From Nocardia altamirensis NBRC 108246 (GTDB lineage: Bacteria; Actinomycetota; Actinomycetes; Mycobacteriales; Mycobacteriaceae): a stretch of 64,000 nucleotides of DNA. The first letter of the stretch is position 1. Each line of letters starts with the position of its first letter. The position numbers were made by a program, and so were the translations under genes. This document shows positions 51,622 through 60,869 of this stretch, piece by piece. Location: contig NZ_BDAY01000045.1 in assembly GCF_001612685.1 (NCBI RefSeq), positions 40,949 to 104,948 on the forward strand, written 5' to 3'. A model generated the notes under the pieces. It searched no databases and was not told the origin of the DNA. It saw only the letters and a list, made by a program, of their open reading frames with translations.

Positions 51622-52821
51622 GTGGGCGTGAATCAGCTGATGAACGAAATCGCCGGTGTCGGGCGCGATTCCCGGCGCGGCGGCTACTCGCGGCACGTCT
51701 ACGACTACGCCGATTTCGAGATGCGCGACTGGTTCATCGACCAGGCACTGCACAGCGGGCTCGACGTGAACACCGACCGCAACGGCAATATCTGGGCTTG
51801 GTGGGGAAGTCCAGGCGCCGACGCGGTGGTCACCGGGAGTCATCTCGACTCGGTGCCAGGCGGCGGCGCCTACGACGGGCCGCTCGGCGTGGCCAGCGGG
51901 CTCGCGGCGCTGGAGATCCTGCGGGACAAGGGTTTCACGCCGGCCAAGCCGCTCGCGCTGCTCGTGTTCGCGGAGGAGGAGGGCGGCCGCTTCGGCGTGC
52001 CGTGCCTCGGCTCCCGGCTGCTCACCGGCGCCATCGATCCCGACCGGGCCCGCGCGCTGCGCGATGCCGAGGGCATCACCCTTGCTGAGGCGGCCGTGAA
52101 GGCGGGGCACGATCCGAAGCGTTTCGGCGCCGACCCCGAATCCTTGGCCCAGATCGGCTGTTTCGTGGAGCTGCACGTGGAGCAGGGTCGCGGGCTGATC
52201 GACCTGGACAGCCCGATCGCGACCGGAAGCAGCATCATCGCGCACGGCCGGTACCGGTTCTCGTTCTCCGGTCAGGGCAATCACGCGGGCGCCACCCGGC
52301 TCACCGACCGGCACGATCCGATGCTGCCCGCCGCGACGGTGGTGGCCGCCGCGCGCAGGGCCGCCGCCGCCATGACGGATGCGCGGGCGACGGTCGGCAG
52401 GCTGGTGCCGACGCCGGGCGGCACGAACGTCATCGCGTCAACGGTGGATCTGTGGCTCGACGCCAGGGTCGCCGGGGACGGACGCACCGCGGCACTGGTC
52501 GAGGACATCACCGCCGCGGCGCACGAGGCTGCCGCGGCGGAGGGCTGCACGCTCACCGTCACCGAGGAGTCCTATTCGGACGACGTCGTTTTCGACGAAA
52601 CCCTGCGCAAGCGCATGGACGACGTGCTCGGAGGTGTGCCAGCGCTGCCCACCGGCGCCGGGCACGATGCGGGCATCCTCGCCGGGCATGTGCCCTCCGG
52701 CATGCTGTATGTGCGCAACCCCACCGGGATCAGCCACGCGCCGGAGGAATTCGCCGAGCCTGCCGACGTCGAGAGCGGCGCGCAGAGTCTGGCGCGGGTG
52801 CTGGCGGAGTTGTCGGGATGA
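51622..52821 (+). CDS. M20-family amidohydrolase (allantoate amidohydrolase-like), candidate N-formylglutamate deformylase
   Basis: A 399-residue metallohydrolase of the allantoate/N-carbamoyl amino acid branch. TGSHLDSVPGGGAYDGPLGV, FAEEEGGRFGVPCLGSR, ELHVEQGRGL, GQGNHAGAT and the late NPTGISHAPEEF carry the two-metal ligands and dimer-domain residues. In the hut route that uses HutF, N-formylglutamate must be deformylated, normally by HutG. No hutG is present here, and this gene occupies that operon position, so it is the best candidate for the final step. GTG 51622 has GGGAG ten bases upstream. Its stop overlaps the hutF start by ATGA. Confidence 0.85.
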   Translation: MGVNQLMNEIAGVGRDSRRGGYSRHVYDYADFEMRDWFIDQALHSGLDVNTDRNGNIWAWWGSPGADAVVTGSHLDSVPGGGAYDGPLGVASGLAALEILRDKGFTPAKPLALLVFAEEEGGRFGVPCLGSRLLTGAIDPDRARALRDAEGITLAEAAVKAGHDPKRFGADPESLAQIGCFVELHVEQGRGLIDLDSPIATGSSIIAHGRYRFSFSGQGNHAGATRLTDRHDPMLPAATVVAAARRAAAAMTDARATVGRLVPTPGGTNVIASTVDLWLDARVAGDGRTAALVEDITAAAHEAAAAEGCTLTVTEESYSDDVVFDETLRKRMDDVLGGVPALPTGAGHDAGILAGHVPSGMLYVRNPTGISHAPEEFAEPADVESGAQSLARVLAELSG

Positions 52822-54122
52822 CCGTCTACTGGGCCGAATATGCGTGGCTGCCTGACGGTCTCGCTGCGGCGGTGACGATCGAGGTGCGCGGTGGCACGAT
52901 TCAGTCGGTGCGCGCCGGGACGGAGCGCACGGGCACGGTATTGCCCGGGTTGACGATCCCCGGCTTCGCCAACGCGCATTCGCATGCGTTCCATCGGGCG
53001 CTGCGTGGCCGCACCCAGCACGATCAAGGCACCTTCTGGACGTGGCGGGAGCGGATGTATGCCGTTGCCGCGCAGCTGAATCCGGACTCGTACTACCGGC
53101 TGGCCCGCGCGGTGTACGCCGAGATGGTGTTGGCCGGGTACACCAGCGTCGGCGAGTTCCACTACCTGCATCACGCGCCAGGCGGTACGCCGTATGCGGA
53201 CGCCAACGCGATGAGCGCGGCGCTCGCTGCCGCCGCCGACGACGCGGGCATCCGGCTCACGCTGCTCGATACGTGTTATCTGGCAGGCGGATTCGGCGTC
53301 GAGCTGGGGGAGCACCAGCTCCGGTTCAGTGACGGCACCGCCGAGAAATGGGCCGAGCGCGCCGCCGCGTTCACGCCGAAGCCGGACCTGGTCCGGACCG
53401 GCGTCGCCGCACACTCCGTGCGCGCGGTGCCCGCCGAAGAGCTGTCGGTGGTGGCGGCCGCGGCCGACGGCAAGCCGGTGCATGTGCACCTGTCCGAGCA
53501 GCCAGCGGAGAACGCCGATTGCCTGGCGGCACAAGGCCGTACGCCTTCAGCGCTGCTGTCGGACGCAGGCCTGCTCGGCCCGCAGACGGTCGCCGTGCAC
53601 GCCACCCACCTCACCGGCGCCGACATCGGGTTGCTCGCCGACAGCGGCACCCGTGCGTGTTTCTGCCCAACCACCGAACGCGATCTCGGCGACGGCATCG
53701 GCCCGGCGCGGGCGCTCGCGGATGCCGGGGTCGGCCTGTGCCTCGGCACCGACAGCCACGCGGTGATCGACGCCTTCGAGGAATGGCGCGCCCTCGAACT
53801 CGACGAACGGCTGGCCAGCCGGGCCCGCGGGCGGTTCACCCCGGCCGAGTTGTATCGCGCCGCAACAGATCACGCGTCGATCGGCTGGCCCGAGGTCGGC
53901 CGGATCGCGCAGGACGCCGCGGCCGACCTGGTCACCATCGACCTGGATTCGATCCGTACCGCTGGCACGGCGCCGGCCGCCGCGCTGTTCGCCGCGACCG
54001 CTAGCGACGTGCGCGCGGTGCTGGTCGCCGGCCGTCCCGTCGTCTCCGACCATCGCCACCTTCGGGTGGAACATCCGGAAATCGTGTTGCGAGAGGAGAT
54101 CGAGGCACTGTGTCGACCCTGA
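52818..54122 (+). CDS. hutF: Formimidoylglutamate deiminase
   Basis: A 434-residue amidohydrolase that converts N-formimidoyl-L-glutamate to N-formyl-L-glutamate and ammonia. Metal-binding and catalytic blocks are NAHSHAFHRALRGRTQ, EFHYLHH, VHVHLSEQPAEN, HATHLTGADI and GTDSHAVIDAFEEWRALE. The chain begins at ATG 52818, overlapping the preceding stop. Presence of HutF means histidine nitrogen leaves by the two-step deiminase/deformylase route rather than direct HutG formiminoglutamase. Confidence 0.93.
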   Translation: MTVYWAEYAWLPDGLAAAVTIEVRGGTIQSVRAGTERTGTVLPGLTIPGFANAHSHAFHRALRGRTQHDQGTFWTWRERMYAVAAQLNPDSYYRLARAVYAEMVLAGYTSVGEFHYLHHAPGGTPYADANAMSAALAAAADDAGIRLTLLDTCYLAGGFGVELGEHQLRFSDGTAEKWAERAAAFTPKPDLVRTGVAAHSVRAVPAEELSVVAAAADGKPVHVHLSEQPAENADCLAAQGRTPSALLSDAGLLGPQTVAVHATHLTGADIGLLADSGTRACFCPTTERDLGDGIGPARALADAGVGLCLGTDSHAVIDAFEEWRALELDERLASRARGRFTPAELYRAATDHASIGWPEVGRIAQDAAADLVTIDLDSIRTAGTAPAAALFAATASDVRAVLVAGRPVVSDHRHLRVEHPEIVLREEIEALCRP

Positions 54123-55267
54123 TCACCGGTATCGGCGAACTCACCACCAACACCGAGGACGGCCCGCTGCGCGACGCCGCGGTCGTGCTCGAACGCGAGC
54201 GCTTCGCCTGGGTCGGACCCGCGTCGGCGGCGCCTGCGGCCGACGATCGGATCGATGTCGGCGGCAGGGCTGCGCTGCCGGGCTGGGTGGACAGCCACAC
54301 CCATCTCGTCTTCGCCGGCGATCGCACCGCCGAATTCGAGGCGAGGATGGCGGGCAGGCCGTACCGCGCGGGCGGCATCGCGACGACCGTCGCCGCGACG
54401 CGGGCGGCCTCGGACGAGGTGCTCGCCGCGAACCTGGCCCGCCACCTCACCGAGGCGCAGCGCCAGGGCACCACCTGCGTGGAAACCAAGACCGGCTACG
54501 GGCTCACCGTCGCCGACGAACTCCGCTCGGCCCGGCTCGCGGCGTCGGTCGCCGACGAGGTGACGTTCCTCGGCGCGCACCTGGTGCCCGCGGGCATGGA
54601 CGCCGACGCGTACGTGGATCTGGTGTGCGGCGAGATGCTGGACGCGGTCGCGCCGCACGTGCGGTGGGCCGATGTCTTCTGTGAGACAGGCGCTTTCGAC
54701 GAGGCGCAGTCGGAGAAGGTGCTGCGTGCGGCGCAGGCGCGTGGGCTAGGGCTGCGGGTGCACGGCAATCAGCTCGGTGCAGGCGCCGGAGTGCAGTTGG
54801 CGGTGCGCCACGGCGCGGCGAGCGTTGATCACTGTACGTATCTCAGCGACACCGACATCGAGGCCCTCGCGTCCTCCGACACCGTCGCCACCGTGCTGCC
54901 CGCCTGTGATCTGTCGACCAGGCAGCGGCTGGCGCCTGCCCGCGCGCTGTTGGACGCCGGGGCAACGGTGGCGCTCGCCACCAACGCCAACCCGGGCAGT
55001 TCGTACACCACGTCGATGGCGTTCTGTGTCGCGACCGCGGTGCTGCAGATGGGACTTTCGGTGGCGGAGGCGGTCTATGCCGCGACCGCAGGTGGTGCGC
55101 GGGCACTGCGGCGCGACGATGTCGGCGTTGTCGGCGTCGGCGCGCGAGCGGATCTCCAGGTGCTCGACGCACCGTCGGTCACCCATCTGGCCTATCGGCC
55201 CGGTGTGCCAATGACTTTCGCGGTCTGGCGGCTCGGTCGGCCGGTGCGGCTGCCGGTATTCGACTGA
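54110..55267 (+). CDS. hutI: Imidazolonepropionase
   Basis: A 385-residue amidohydrolase that opens the imidazolone ring to N-formimidoylglutamate. Metal ligands appear in WVDSHTHLVFAGDR, HLVPAGMDADAY and HGNQLGAGAGVQLA; VDHCTYLSDTDIEALA and ATNANPGSSYTTSMAF are further HutI hallmarks. It starts at GTG 54110 inside the end of hutF (13-base overlap), with GAGAGGAG upstream. It is the last gene of the hut operon and converges on the sugar dehydrogenase gene. Confidence 0.95.
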   Translation: MSTLITGIGELTTNTEDGPLRDAAVVLERERFAWVGPASAAPAADDRIDVGGRAALPGWVDSHTHLVFAGDRTAEFEARMAGRPYRAGGIATTVAATRAASDEVLAANLARHLTEAQRQGTTCVETKTGYGLTVADELRSARLAASVADEVTFLGAHLVPAGMDADAYVDLVCGEMLDAVAPHVRWADVFCETGAFDEAQSEKVLRAAQARGLGLRVHGNQLGAGAGVQLAVRHGAASVDHCTYLSDTDIEALASSDTVATVLPACDLSTRQRLAPARALLDAGATVALATNANPGSSYTTSMAFCVATAVLQMGLSVAEAVYAATAGGARALRRDDVGVVGVGARADLQVLDAPSVTHLAYRPGVPMTFAVWRLGRPVRLPVFD

Positions 55268-55290
55268 GCCACGCGGTGATTGCCGCGTCG

Positions 55291-56418
55291 TCACCGGGCG
55301 GGGAAGCGGAGGATGCGGTCGTCGCCGGGGCGAATCGTGCCGCGGCCATCGGTGTTGGAGGTGGTGACCCAGAGCGCACCGTCGGGCGCCACCTCCACCG
55401 TGCGCAGCCGACCGTAGCTGTCTTGCAGGACATCTCGTGGCGTGCCGACGGTGCCGTCGCGCACGGGCACGGTCCACAGCCGTTGGCCACGCAATGCGGC
55501 CACATACATGGTGTCCCCGGCGATCGCGATCCCCGAGGGCGACGCCTCCGCGGTCGTCCATGTCACCAACGGCTCGGTATAGCCGCGGTCGGTGCCGCCG
55601 TTGCCTTCGACAGCCGGCCAGCCGTAGTTTCGGCCAGGCTCGATCAGGTTGACCTCGTCGAACCTGTTCTGCCCGAACTCCGCCGCGAACAGCCGCCCAG
55701 CGCGGTCCCAGGCGAGCCCCTGCACGTTGCGATGACCGAGGCTGTACATCGGCGATCCGGGGTTCGGATTGCCCTGCGCCGGTTGTCCTTCGGGCGTCAG
55801 ACGCAGAATCTTCCCGTTGGGGCTCGCCGGATCCTGCGAACGCGCGGTCTGCCCGGCATCGCCGGTGCCGACGTACAGCATGCCGTCGGGTCCGAACGCG
55901 ATCCGGCCGCCGTTGTGGTTGCCTGCCTTGGCGATTCCGTCGAAGAGGAGCTCCGGCGGTCCGCCGGGCCGGAACCGGATGATCCGATTGTCGTTCTCGG
56001 CCGTGAAATAGGCGTAGACGTACTGGTTCTCGGCGTACTGCGGCGACACCGCAAGGCCGAGCAGCCCGCCTTCGCCCCGCGCGACGACACCGGGCACCTG
56101 ATACACCTGCTCCGGCGCGCGCCCAGCGGAAATCCGCAGAATCCGCCCGGTATCGCGCTCCGCGATCAACGCGTCGCCGCCGGGCAGGAAGGCCAGCCCC
56201 CACGGCACATCGATCCCGTGCGCGATCTCTTCGGCCGCCCCGAGGTCGGGCGAACCGGCGGGTCGGCTCGGTGCGGTGCTGAGCGCGGGGCCCGGCGCAC
56301 CGGTGAGCGCGGGGCCGTCGCTGGTGCCGCAGCCGGCGAGCACGCCGATGCTCAGCACCGCGGTGAGCGAGACGCGCACCACGCGACCGCGTTTCGCCGC
56401 GGCGATCGCATTACGCAT
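55291..56418 (-). CDS. PQQ-dependent sugar dehydrogenase-like lipoprotein (GSDH/YliI family)
   Basis: A 375-residue exported beta-propeller. The signal peptide has lipobox VLAGC (Cys about 30) followed by a Pro/Ser tether. GIDVPWGLAFLPGGDALIAE, GLLGLAVSPQY, GNHNGGRIAFGPDGMLYVGTGD and LGHRNVQGLAWD are the repeated blade motifs of glucose/sorbosone dehydrogenase-like proteins, with His and Arg for PQQ contact. It would oxidise a sugar or aldehyde outside the membrane. The natural substrate is unknown. It is divergent from a LysR gene 166 bases away. Confidence 0.88.
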   Translation of the reverse strand: MRNAIAAAKRGRVVRVSLTAVLSIGVLAGCGTSDGPALTGAPGPALSTAPSRPAGSPDLGAAEEIAHGIDVPWGLAFLPGGDALIAERDTGRILRISAGRAPEQVYQVPGVVARGEGGLLGLAVSPQYAENQYVYAYFTAENDNRIIRFRPGGPPELLFDGIAKAGNHNGGRIAFGPDGMLYVGTGDAGQTARSQDPASPNGKILRLTPEGQPAQGNPNPGSPMYSLGHRNVQGLAWDRAGRLFAAEFGQNRFDEVNLIEPGRNYGWPAVEGNGGTDRGYTEPLVTWTTAEASPSGIAIAGDTMYVAALRGQRLWTVPVRDGTVGTPRDVLQDSYGRLRTVEVAPDGALWVTTSNTDGRGTIRPGDDRILRFPAR

Positions 56419-56584
56419 GGTTGCCTCCGACGATATCGAGTGTGGACGGCGGGTTGTTCATTGTCGTGCAGAACTCCGTCAGATCTCCGCGCGACGCGCG
56501 GGGAAGAAGCCATGTGGTTTGGTTGTGTGGCAAGGTCTGTAGCCTGACCCCCAATTCTTGTTCACCGAACCCCGTTGAGAGGTC

Positions 56585-57487
56585 ATGGAACTTCGTCAAC
56601 TGAGATACTTCGTCGCTGTCGCCGAGGAACTACATTTCGGCAGGGCGGCGGAACGACTGATGATCGTGCAGTCGTCAGTGAGTCAGCAGCTCGGCAGGCT
56701 CGAACGTGAGCTCGGCGTGGTGCTGCTCGAACGTTCACCGCGGCACGTCCGCCTCACCGAGGCCGGGGCGGCGTTCCTGCCTGCGGCCAAGAAGGTGCTT
56801 GCCGCGGAACGACGCGCGCGGGCCAGCGTCACCGAGTTCCTGACGGAGAGTCCGACAGTGCTGCGGATCGGCACCAGCCGAGGCATGGGCGAACGATTGG
56901 AGCGGCTGCTCGTCGCGCTGAAACAGCGCGCGCCAGGGATCAGGGTGGAGTTGACGTCGGCCGCCCTCGGCCAGCGGCTGCGCAAGGTTTCCGAACACGA
57001 ATGGGACGCGGCGTTTCTGCGCGGCGAGGTGGCGGCGCCCGACGGTGTGCGCCAGATCCCGGTCTGGCACGACGAACTGGTCGTCGCACTGCCCGCCGAT
57101 CATCCCTCGGCCGCGGAGCGCTGCGTCGATCTTGCCGAGCTCGCCGAGCTCCCGCTCTATCTGACCAACCGCCAGAACAACGCGCTGCTCGACGATCTCG
57201 TGCTCGCCGCGTGCAAGAACTCCGGATTCGAGCCGATTCTCGGGCCCGAACAGATCTCGATCCAGGACACGCTGGCCGCGCTCGGCGCGGGGGCCGTCGG
57301 GTGGACGGTTCTCTACGCGCCGCACGCCAGACTGTTGCGCAGCAGCCGGGTGGCGTTCCTGCCGTTGTGTACGCCGGGCGTGCTCGCGCTGCCCACGGTG
57401 CTCGCGGTGCGCAGCAACGCCATGGAACGACTGCATCCGCTGCTGGAAGCCTGCCGCGACGTCGCACTCGGCGACCAGGCTTCTTGA
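56585..57487 (+). CDS. LysR-family transcription regulator
   Basis: A 300-residue regulator. The helix-turn-helix region ELHFGRAAERLMIVQSSVSQ and the following linker are at the N-terminus. The effector domain follows (VLRIGTSRGMGERLERLLVA). GAGAGG precedes ATG 56585. It is divergent from the sugar dehydrogenase gene, which is a likely target by the usual LysR arrangement. Convergent downstream is the dienelactone hydrolase gene, separated by an 18-base tandem repeat. Confidence 0.88.
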   Translation: MELRQLRYFVAVAEELHFGRAAERLMIVQSSVSQQLGRLERELGVVLLERSPRHVRLTEAGAAFLPAAKKVLAAERRARASVTEFLTESPTVLRIGTSRGMGERLERLLVALKQRAPGIRVELTSAALGQRLRKVSEHEWDAAFLRGEVAAPDGVRQIPVWHDELVVALPADHPSAAERCVDLAELAELPLYLTNRQNNALLDDLVLAACKNSGFEPILGPEQISIQDTLAALGAGAVGWTVLYAPHARLLRSSRVAFLPLCTPGVLALPTVLAVRSNAMERLHPLLEACRDVALGDQAS

Positions 57488-57501
57488 TCCGTCGCGCTCT
57501 C

Positions 57502-57573
57502 GAGATCGGCCATGCTTTAGAGATCGGCCTTGCCCTCGAGATCGGCCATGTTTTGGGGATCGGCCAAGCGCCG
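57502..57573. repeat. 18-bp tandem repeat, four copies
   Basis: Units start at 57502, 57520, 57538 and 57556, with the core GAGATCGGCC conserved in the first three and GGGATCGGCC in the fourth; the rest of each unit varies. The array lies between the stops of two convergent genes. In several frames it would read as a repeated hexapeptide, but no gene supports translation there. Copy number may vary between strains. Confidence 0.88.
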
Positions 57574-57579
57574 CCGAGT

Positions 57580-58485
57580 TCAGCCCAGATGCGTGCCGTA
57601 CCAACCCAATACCTTGGTCCATGCCTCGGTGGCGGCGACCGGTGCGTAGCGCTGGCCGGTGTCGTTGAAGAAGGCATGGTCGGCGTCCGGAGCCACCCAG
57701 ATCTCGTGCGGATTGCCGGTCCGGTTGAGCGCCGCCTCGGCGGCCGGGCGGGAGGCGTCGACGCGCGCGTCCTTGACCGCGTACACGCCGAGGACGGCGG
57801 CCTTCGAGCGGCTCAGGTCGCCGCCGTCGGGGAACGGACCGTAGAAGGGCGTCGCGGCCGCGAGCGCGGACGGACCCGAGGCGAGCAGCAGCCACACCAG
57901 GCCGCCGCCGAAGCAGAATCCGGTGGCGCCGATCTTCTTGCCAGGCACCCGGCGGCCGAGCTCGTCGAGTCCGGCGCGCAGGTCGGCGATGAGCTGGTCC
58001 TGCGGGGTGTTGCTGAGTTCGGCGGTCGCGGCCGCCGGGTCGGTGAAGGCGGCGGTGCCGCCCTTCTCCGAGAGCAGATCGATGGCGAGCGCTGAGTATC
58101 CCGCCCCGGCGAATCGTCCTGCGATCGAACGGATGTGGTCGGTGAGACCCTTGTTCTCGTGGACGACGAGGACGGCGCCACGTGGCTGTTCCGCCGCGGC
58201 CCACGCGCCTTGCAAAGCGCGATTGTCGGTGCCCGCGAAGGTGATCGGGGTGGTCGGCACGGCGGTGCTCGACCCCGGTGGCGCGGAAGGCGTTGGCGCG
58301 GTGGTGGTTTGCGTCGCGGCCGGCCGGTCGGTGTCGTCACCGCCGCAGGCGGCGAGCAGCGCGACGGCGGCGGGCACACCGAACCCGAGTAGGCCCAATC
58401 GGCGTAGCGCTTCGCGCCGGTTCAGCAGCCCGTCGGCGTGATCGGCTGCGATTTCTTCCGCGATGTAGCGCTGCAGCGGCGTCAT
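57580..58485 (-). CDS. Dienelactone hydrolase family protein, probable Tat lipoprotein
   Basis: A 301-residue protein. The N-terminus has twin Arg (NRREALRRLG) before a hydrophobic stretch and lipobox LLAAC, so Tat export with lipid anchoring is likely. A Thr/Pro/Ala tether precedes the alpha/beta domain with VLVVHENKGL, the Cys nucleophile in GFCFGGG, an Asp in YAVKDARVD and a C-terminal His in DADHAFFND, the Cys-Asp-His triad of dienelactone hydrolases. ATG 58485 was selected because it begins the conserved leader. Substrate outside the membrane is unknown. Confidence 0.88.
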   Translation of the reverse strand: MTPLQRYIAEEIAADHADGLLNRREALRRLGLLGFGVPAAVALLAACGGDDTDRPAATQTTTAPTPSAPPGSSTAVPTTPITFAGTDNRALQGAWAAAEQPRGAVLVVHENKGLTDHIRSIAGRFAGAGYSALAIDLLSEKGGTAAFTDPAAATAELSNTPQDQLIADLRAGLDELGRRVPGKKIGATGFCFGGGLVWLLLASGPSALAAATPFYGPFPDGGDLSRSKAAVLGVYAVKDARVDASRPAAEAALNRTGNPHEIWVAPDADHAFFNDTGQRYAPVAATEAWTKVLGWYGTHLG

Positions 58486-58767
58486 GGGACCAACGTAGGC
58501 CCCGGCGCCATGATTCGCGCCGATTTCGGCAACGGTATGGCGGCTCTCGAGTGAACAGCGCTGGATTGTGCGGGCCGAAATTCTTAAACCCAACCGCGTG
58601 GTATCTATCGGCGGAAATTCGGGCAAATGCGATATAGCGCAACAGGATCCGCACCGACGAAAAACCGACCGGGCCGTACCTCCCAGTAATTAGCGAATGG
58701 ATTGCTATGTTGTCACCTCGATCCTGCGGAACCCAATCAACATGCGGCACATCGGTCGAGGAGAAGA

Positions 58768-60819
58768 ATGTTTTCGCGGTATCAAGTGGCACAACGTCTT
58801 GTCTGTGTGACCCGAGTGACGACCGCGCTGACGATCGTTGTCGTTGGCGGCGGATTTGCGACACATACCGCCTCAGCCGAATCCCGCGTCGAGACTCAAC
58901 GCGAACAATGGACCGCACTGCACGACGGCCCCCAGGATTACGCCGACGTGCACATCGACTGGGATGTCCCGATCCGGATGAGCGACGGGGTCGTACTCAA
59001 GGCGAACGTTTACCGCCCGGTGGATGCGGCAGGCACGGTGGCGGAGCGGCCGCTGCCGACCATCGTGAATCTCACTCCGTACACGAAATTGCTGTCGAAC
59101 CTGGTCGATTCGGCGATGGCCGTGCCGGGCTTGCAGCCGCTCGCACTCGACCTGCTGAACCGGGTGAACCTATCGGGGACACCGTTCAGCGGCTTCGAGG
59201 ATCTGCTACACGCGCTCGACGGCGGCACCGTGCCGACCATGCTCGGCATCGACCGCAGCCTGATCCGCAGCGGCTACACGCTGGTCGTCGCCGACGTGCG
59301 CGGCACCGGCTTCTCCCAGGGCACCTGGGACACCCTCGGCGCCCGCGAGCAGCTGGACACCCGCGAGGTGATCGACTGGGCCGCGACCCAACCGTGGTCG
59401 AACGGCAAGGTCGGGATGAGCGGCGGCTCCTACGCGGGCATCAACCAGCTCCGAGCGGCCGAAAACGCACCGCCCGCACTGAAAGCCATCTTCCCGGTGG
59501 AGCCGGGTAGCGATCTCATGCGCGACGTCGTCGCTCCCGGCGGCGGCATCGGCGCCACGTTCCTGCCGCTGTGGTTGAGCAATGTGAACCAGCTGAAGCT
59601 GATCCCCGACATGCGATCGATGCTCGACGGCACCTTCGACTGGCGGTGGTTCCGTGACCGCGTTGCCGACCCGTCCACCAACTACGACCTGCTGATCCAG
59701 GCGCTGATCACGCCGTCGCTCGCCGACGTCCCGCCGACCCTGGCCGCCGCGCTCGACCGCGACAGCGATTTCCGCAAGGGCATTCTCGGGCATCCGGACC
59801 GAATCACCGTGCCCACCTTCGTCTATGGCGGCTGGCACGACATCTTCGCCAACAGCGCGACCACGCTGTTCAACGCGATTCCGTTGGCCGCGAACGAGAA
59901 ACGACTCGTGGTCGGCGACACCTATCACGCGAATCCCGGTGCGGGGACCGGCGTGCCCGGCGGCCCGCCGCGGCTGGAGGTGCTGCAGCGGGTGTGGTTC
60001 GACAAGTGGCTCAAGAACATCGATCACGGCATCGGCGACTTCGGTCCGGTGACGGTGTGGGAGCAGGGCGGCGGCTGGGTCACCCTCGACGAGTTCCCGC
60101 AGCCCGACACCACCCATCGCCGGGTCTATCTCACTGCGACACCCAGCGGCACCGCGGACAGCGGGTACGACGGTTCGCTGTCGGCGACGAAGCCCGACGA
60201 GCAACGCACCCTGACCGTCACACCCGGACTCACCACCGTGTGCTCCCGCGACACCGCGCAGGGCGCCGCCGGGATGACCGCGGTGCTCGACATGTGCGCC
60301 AAGGATTCTCGGATCGCCGAACGCAACGCGCTGACCTTCACCAGCGCACCCGTCGGCGCGCAGACGATCATCTCCGGCCCGATGAACCTGCACCTCAACG
60401 CCGTTCACGACGCGACGGACGGATACTGGGCGGCAACGGTCAACGATGTTGCGCCGGACGGGACTTCGACCGTGCTCAGCACCGGCCAGCTCACCGCGTC
60501 GATGCGCGCCGTCGACGAGGCGAAGAGCACCCGCTCGGCCAACGGCGACTACACCGCGCCGCACAACCCGATCACGCTGGACAGCCTGCGGCCGGTGGTG
60601 CCCGGCGAGCCCGTCGTGCTCGACATCGCGGTGATCCCGGTGCAGGCTGTGCTGCAGCCGGGCCACCGGCTCCGCGTCGACGTATTCGCCGGAAACTCGC
60701 CCAAGGCAGTGGCTTTCCGGCCGCTGCTGAACAACACCGAGCTCAAACCGCAATACCTGCGGCTCGATCCGGCCGAACCCAGCTTCGTGAACCTGCCGAC
60801 CAGCAGGCCGCTGGAGTGA
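58768..60819 (+). CDS. Secreted CocE/NonD-type hydrolase (X-Pro dipeptidyl-peptidase-like)
   Basis: A 683-residue exported serine hydrolase. The signal peptide ends near THTASAES. The peptidase S15-like domain has VLKANVYRP, YTLVVADVRGTGFSQG and the nucleophile in GMSGGSYAGINQL. The C-terminal beta-jelly-roll (about 480-680, PVVLDIAVIPVQAVLQPGHRLRVDV) is the DUF/PF08530-type domain. Such enzymes cleave esters or peptides, for example cocaine esterase-like activity, and natural substrates here are unknown. GGAG lies just before ATG 58768. Confidence 0.87.
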   Translation: MFSRYQVAQRLVCVTRVTTALTIVVVGGGFATHTASAESRVETQREQWTALHDGPQDYADVHIDWDVPIRMSDGVVLKANVYRPVDAAGTVAERPLPTIVNLTPYTKLLSNLVDSAMAVPGLQPLALDLLNRVNLSGTPFSGFEDLLHALDGGTVPTMLGIDRSLIRSGYTLVVADVRGTGFSQGTWDTLGAREQLDTREVIDWAATQPWSNGKVGMSGGSYAGINQLRAAENAPPALKAIFPVEPGSDLMRDVVAPGGGIGATFLPLWLSNVNQLKLIPDMRSMLDGTFDWRWFRDRVADPSTNYDLLIQALITPSLADVPPTLAAALDRDSDFRKGILGHPDRITVPTFVYGGWHDIFANSATTLFNAIPLAANEKRLVVGDTYHANPGAGTGVPGGPPRLEVLQRVWFDKWLKNIDHGIGDFGPVTVWEQGGGWVTLDEFPQPDTTHRRVYLTATPSGTADSGYDGSLSATKPDEQRTLTVTPGLTTVCSRDTAQGAAGMTAVLDMCAKDSRIAERNALTFTSAPVGAQTIISGPMNLHLNAVHDATDGYWAATVNDVAPDGTSTVLSTGQLTASMRAVDEAKSTRSANGDYTAPHNPITLDSLRPVVPGEPVVLDIAVIPVQAVLQPGHRLRVDVFAGNSPKAVAFRPLLNNTELKPQYLRLDPAEPSFVNLPTSRPLE

Positions 60820-60869
60820 ACCGTCAGCTGCGGCCGGTGGCCGGTGCAGCCCGGCTCGGTCGTCGCGTG

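Noticed and set aside
57001..58095. A plus-strand open frame containing an ALEIGH-type peptide repeat
   Set aside because: The peptide repeat comes from the 18-bp array between genes; the frame overlaps the LysR gene out of phase and the dienelactone hydrolase gene antisense, with no start signal.
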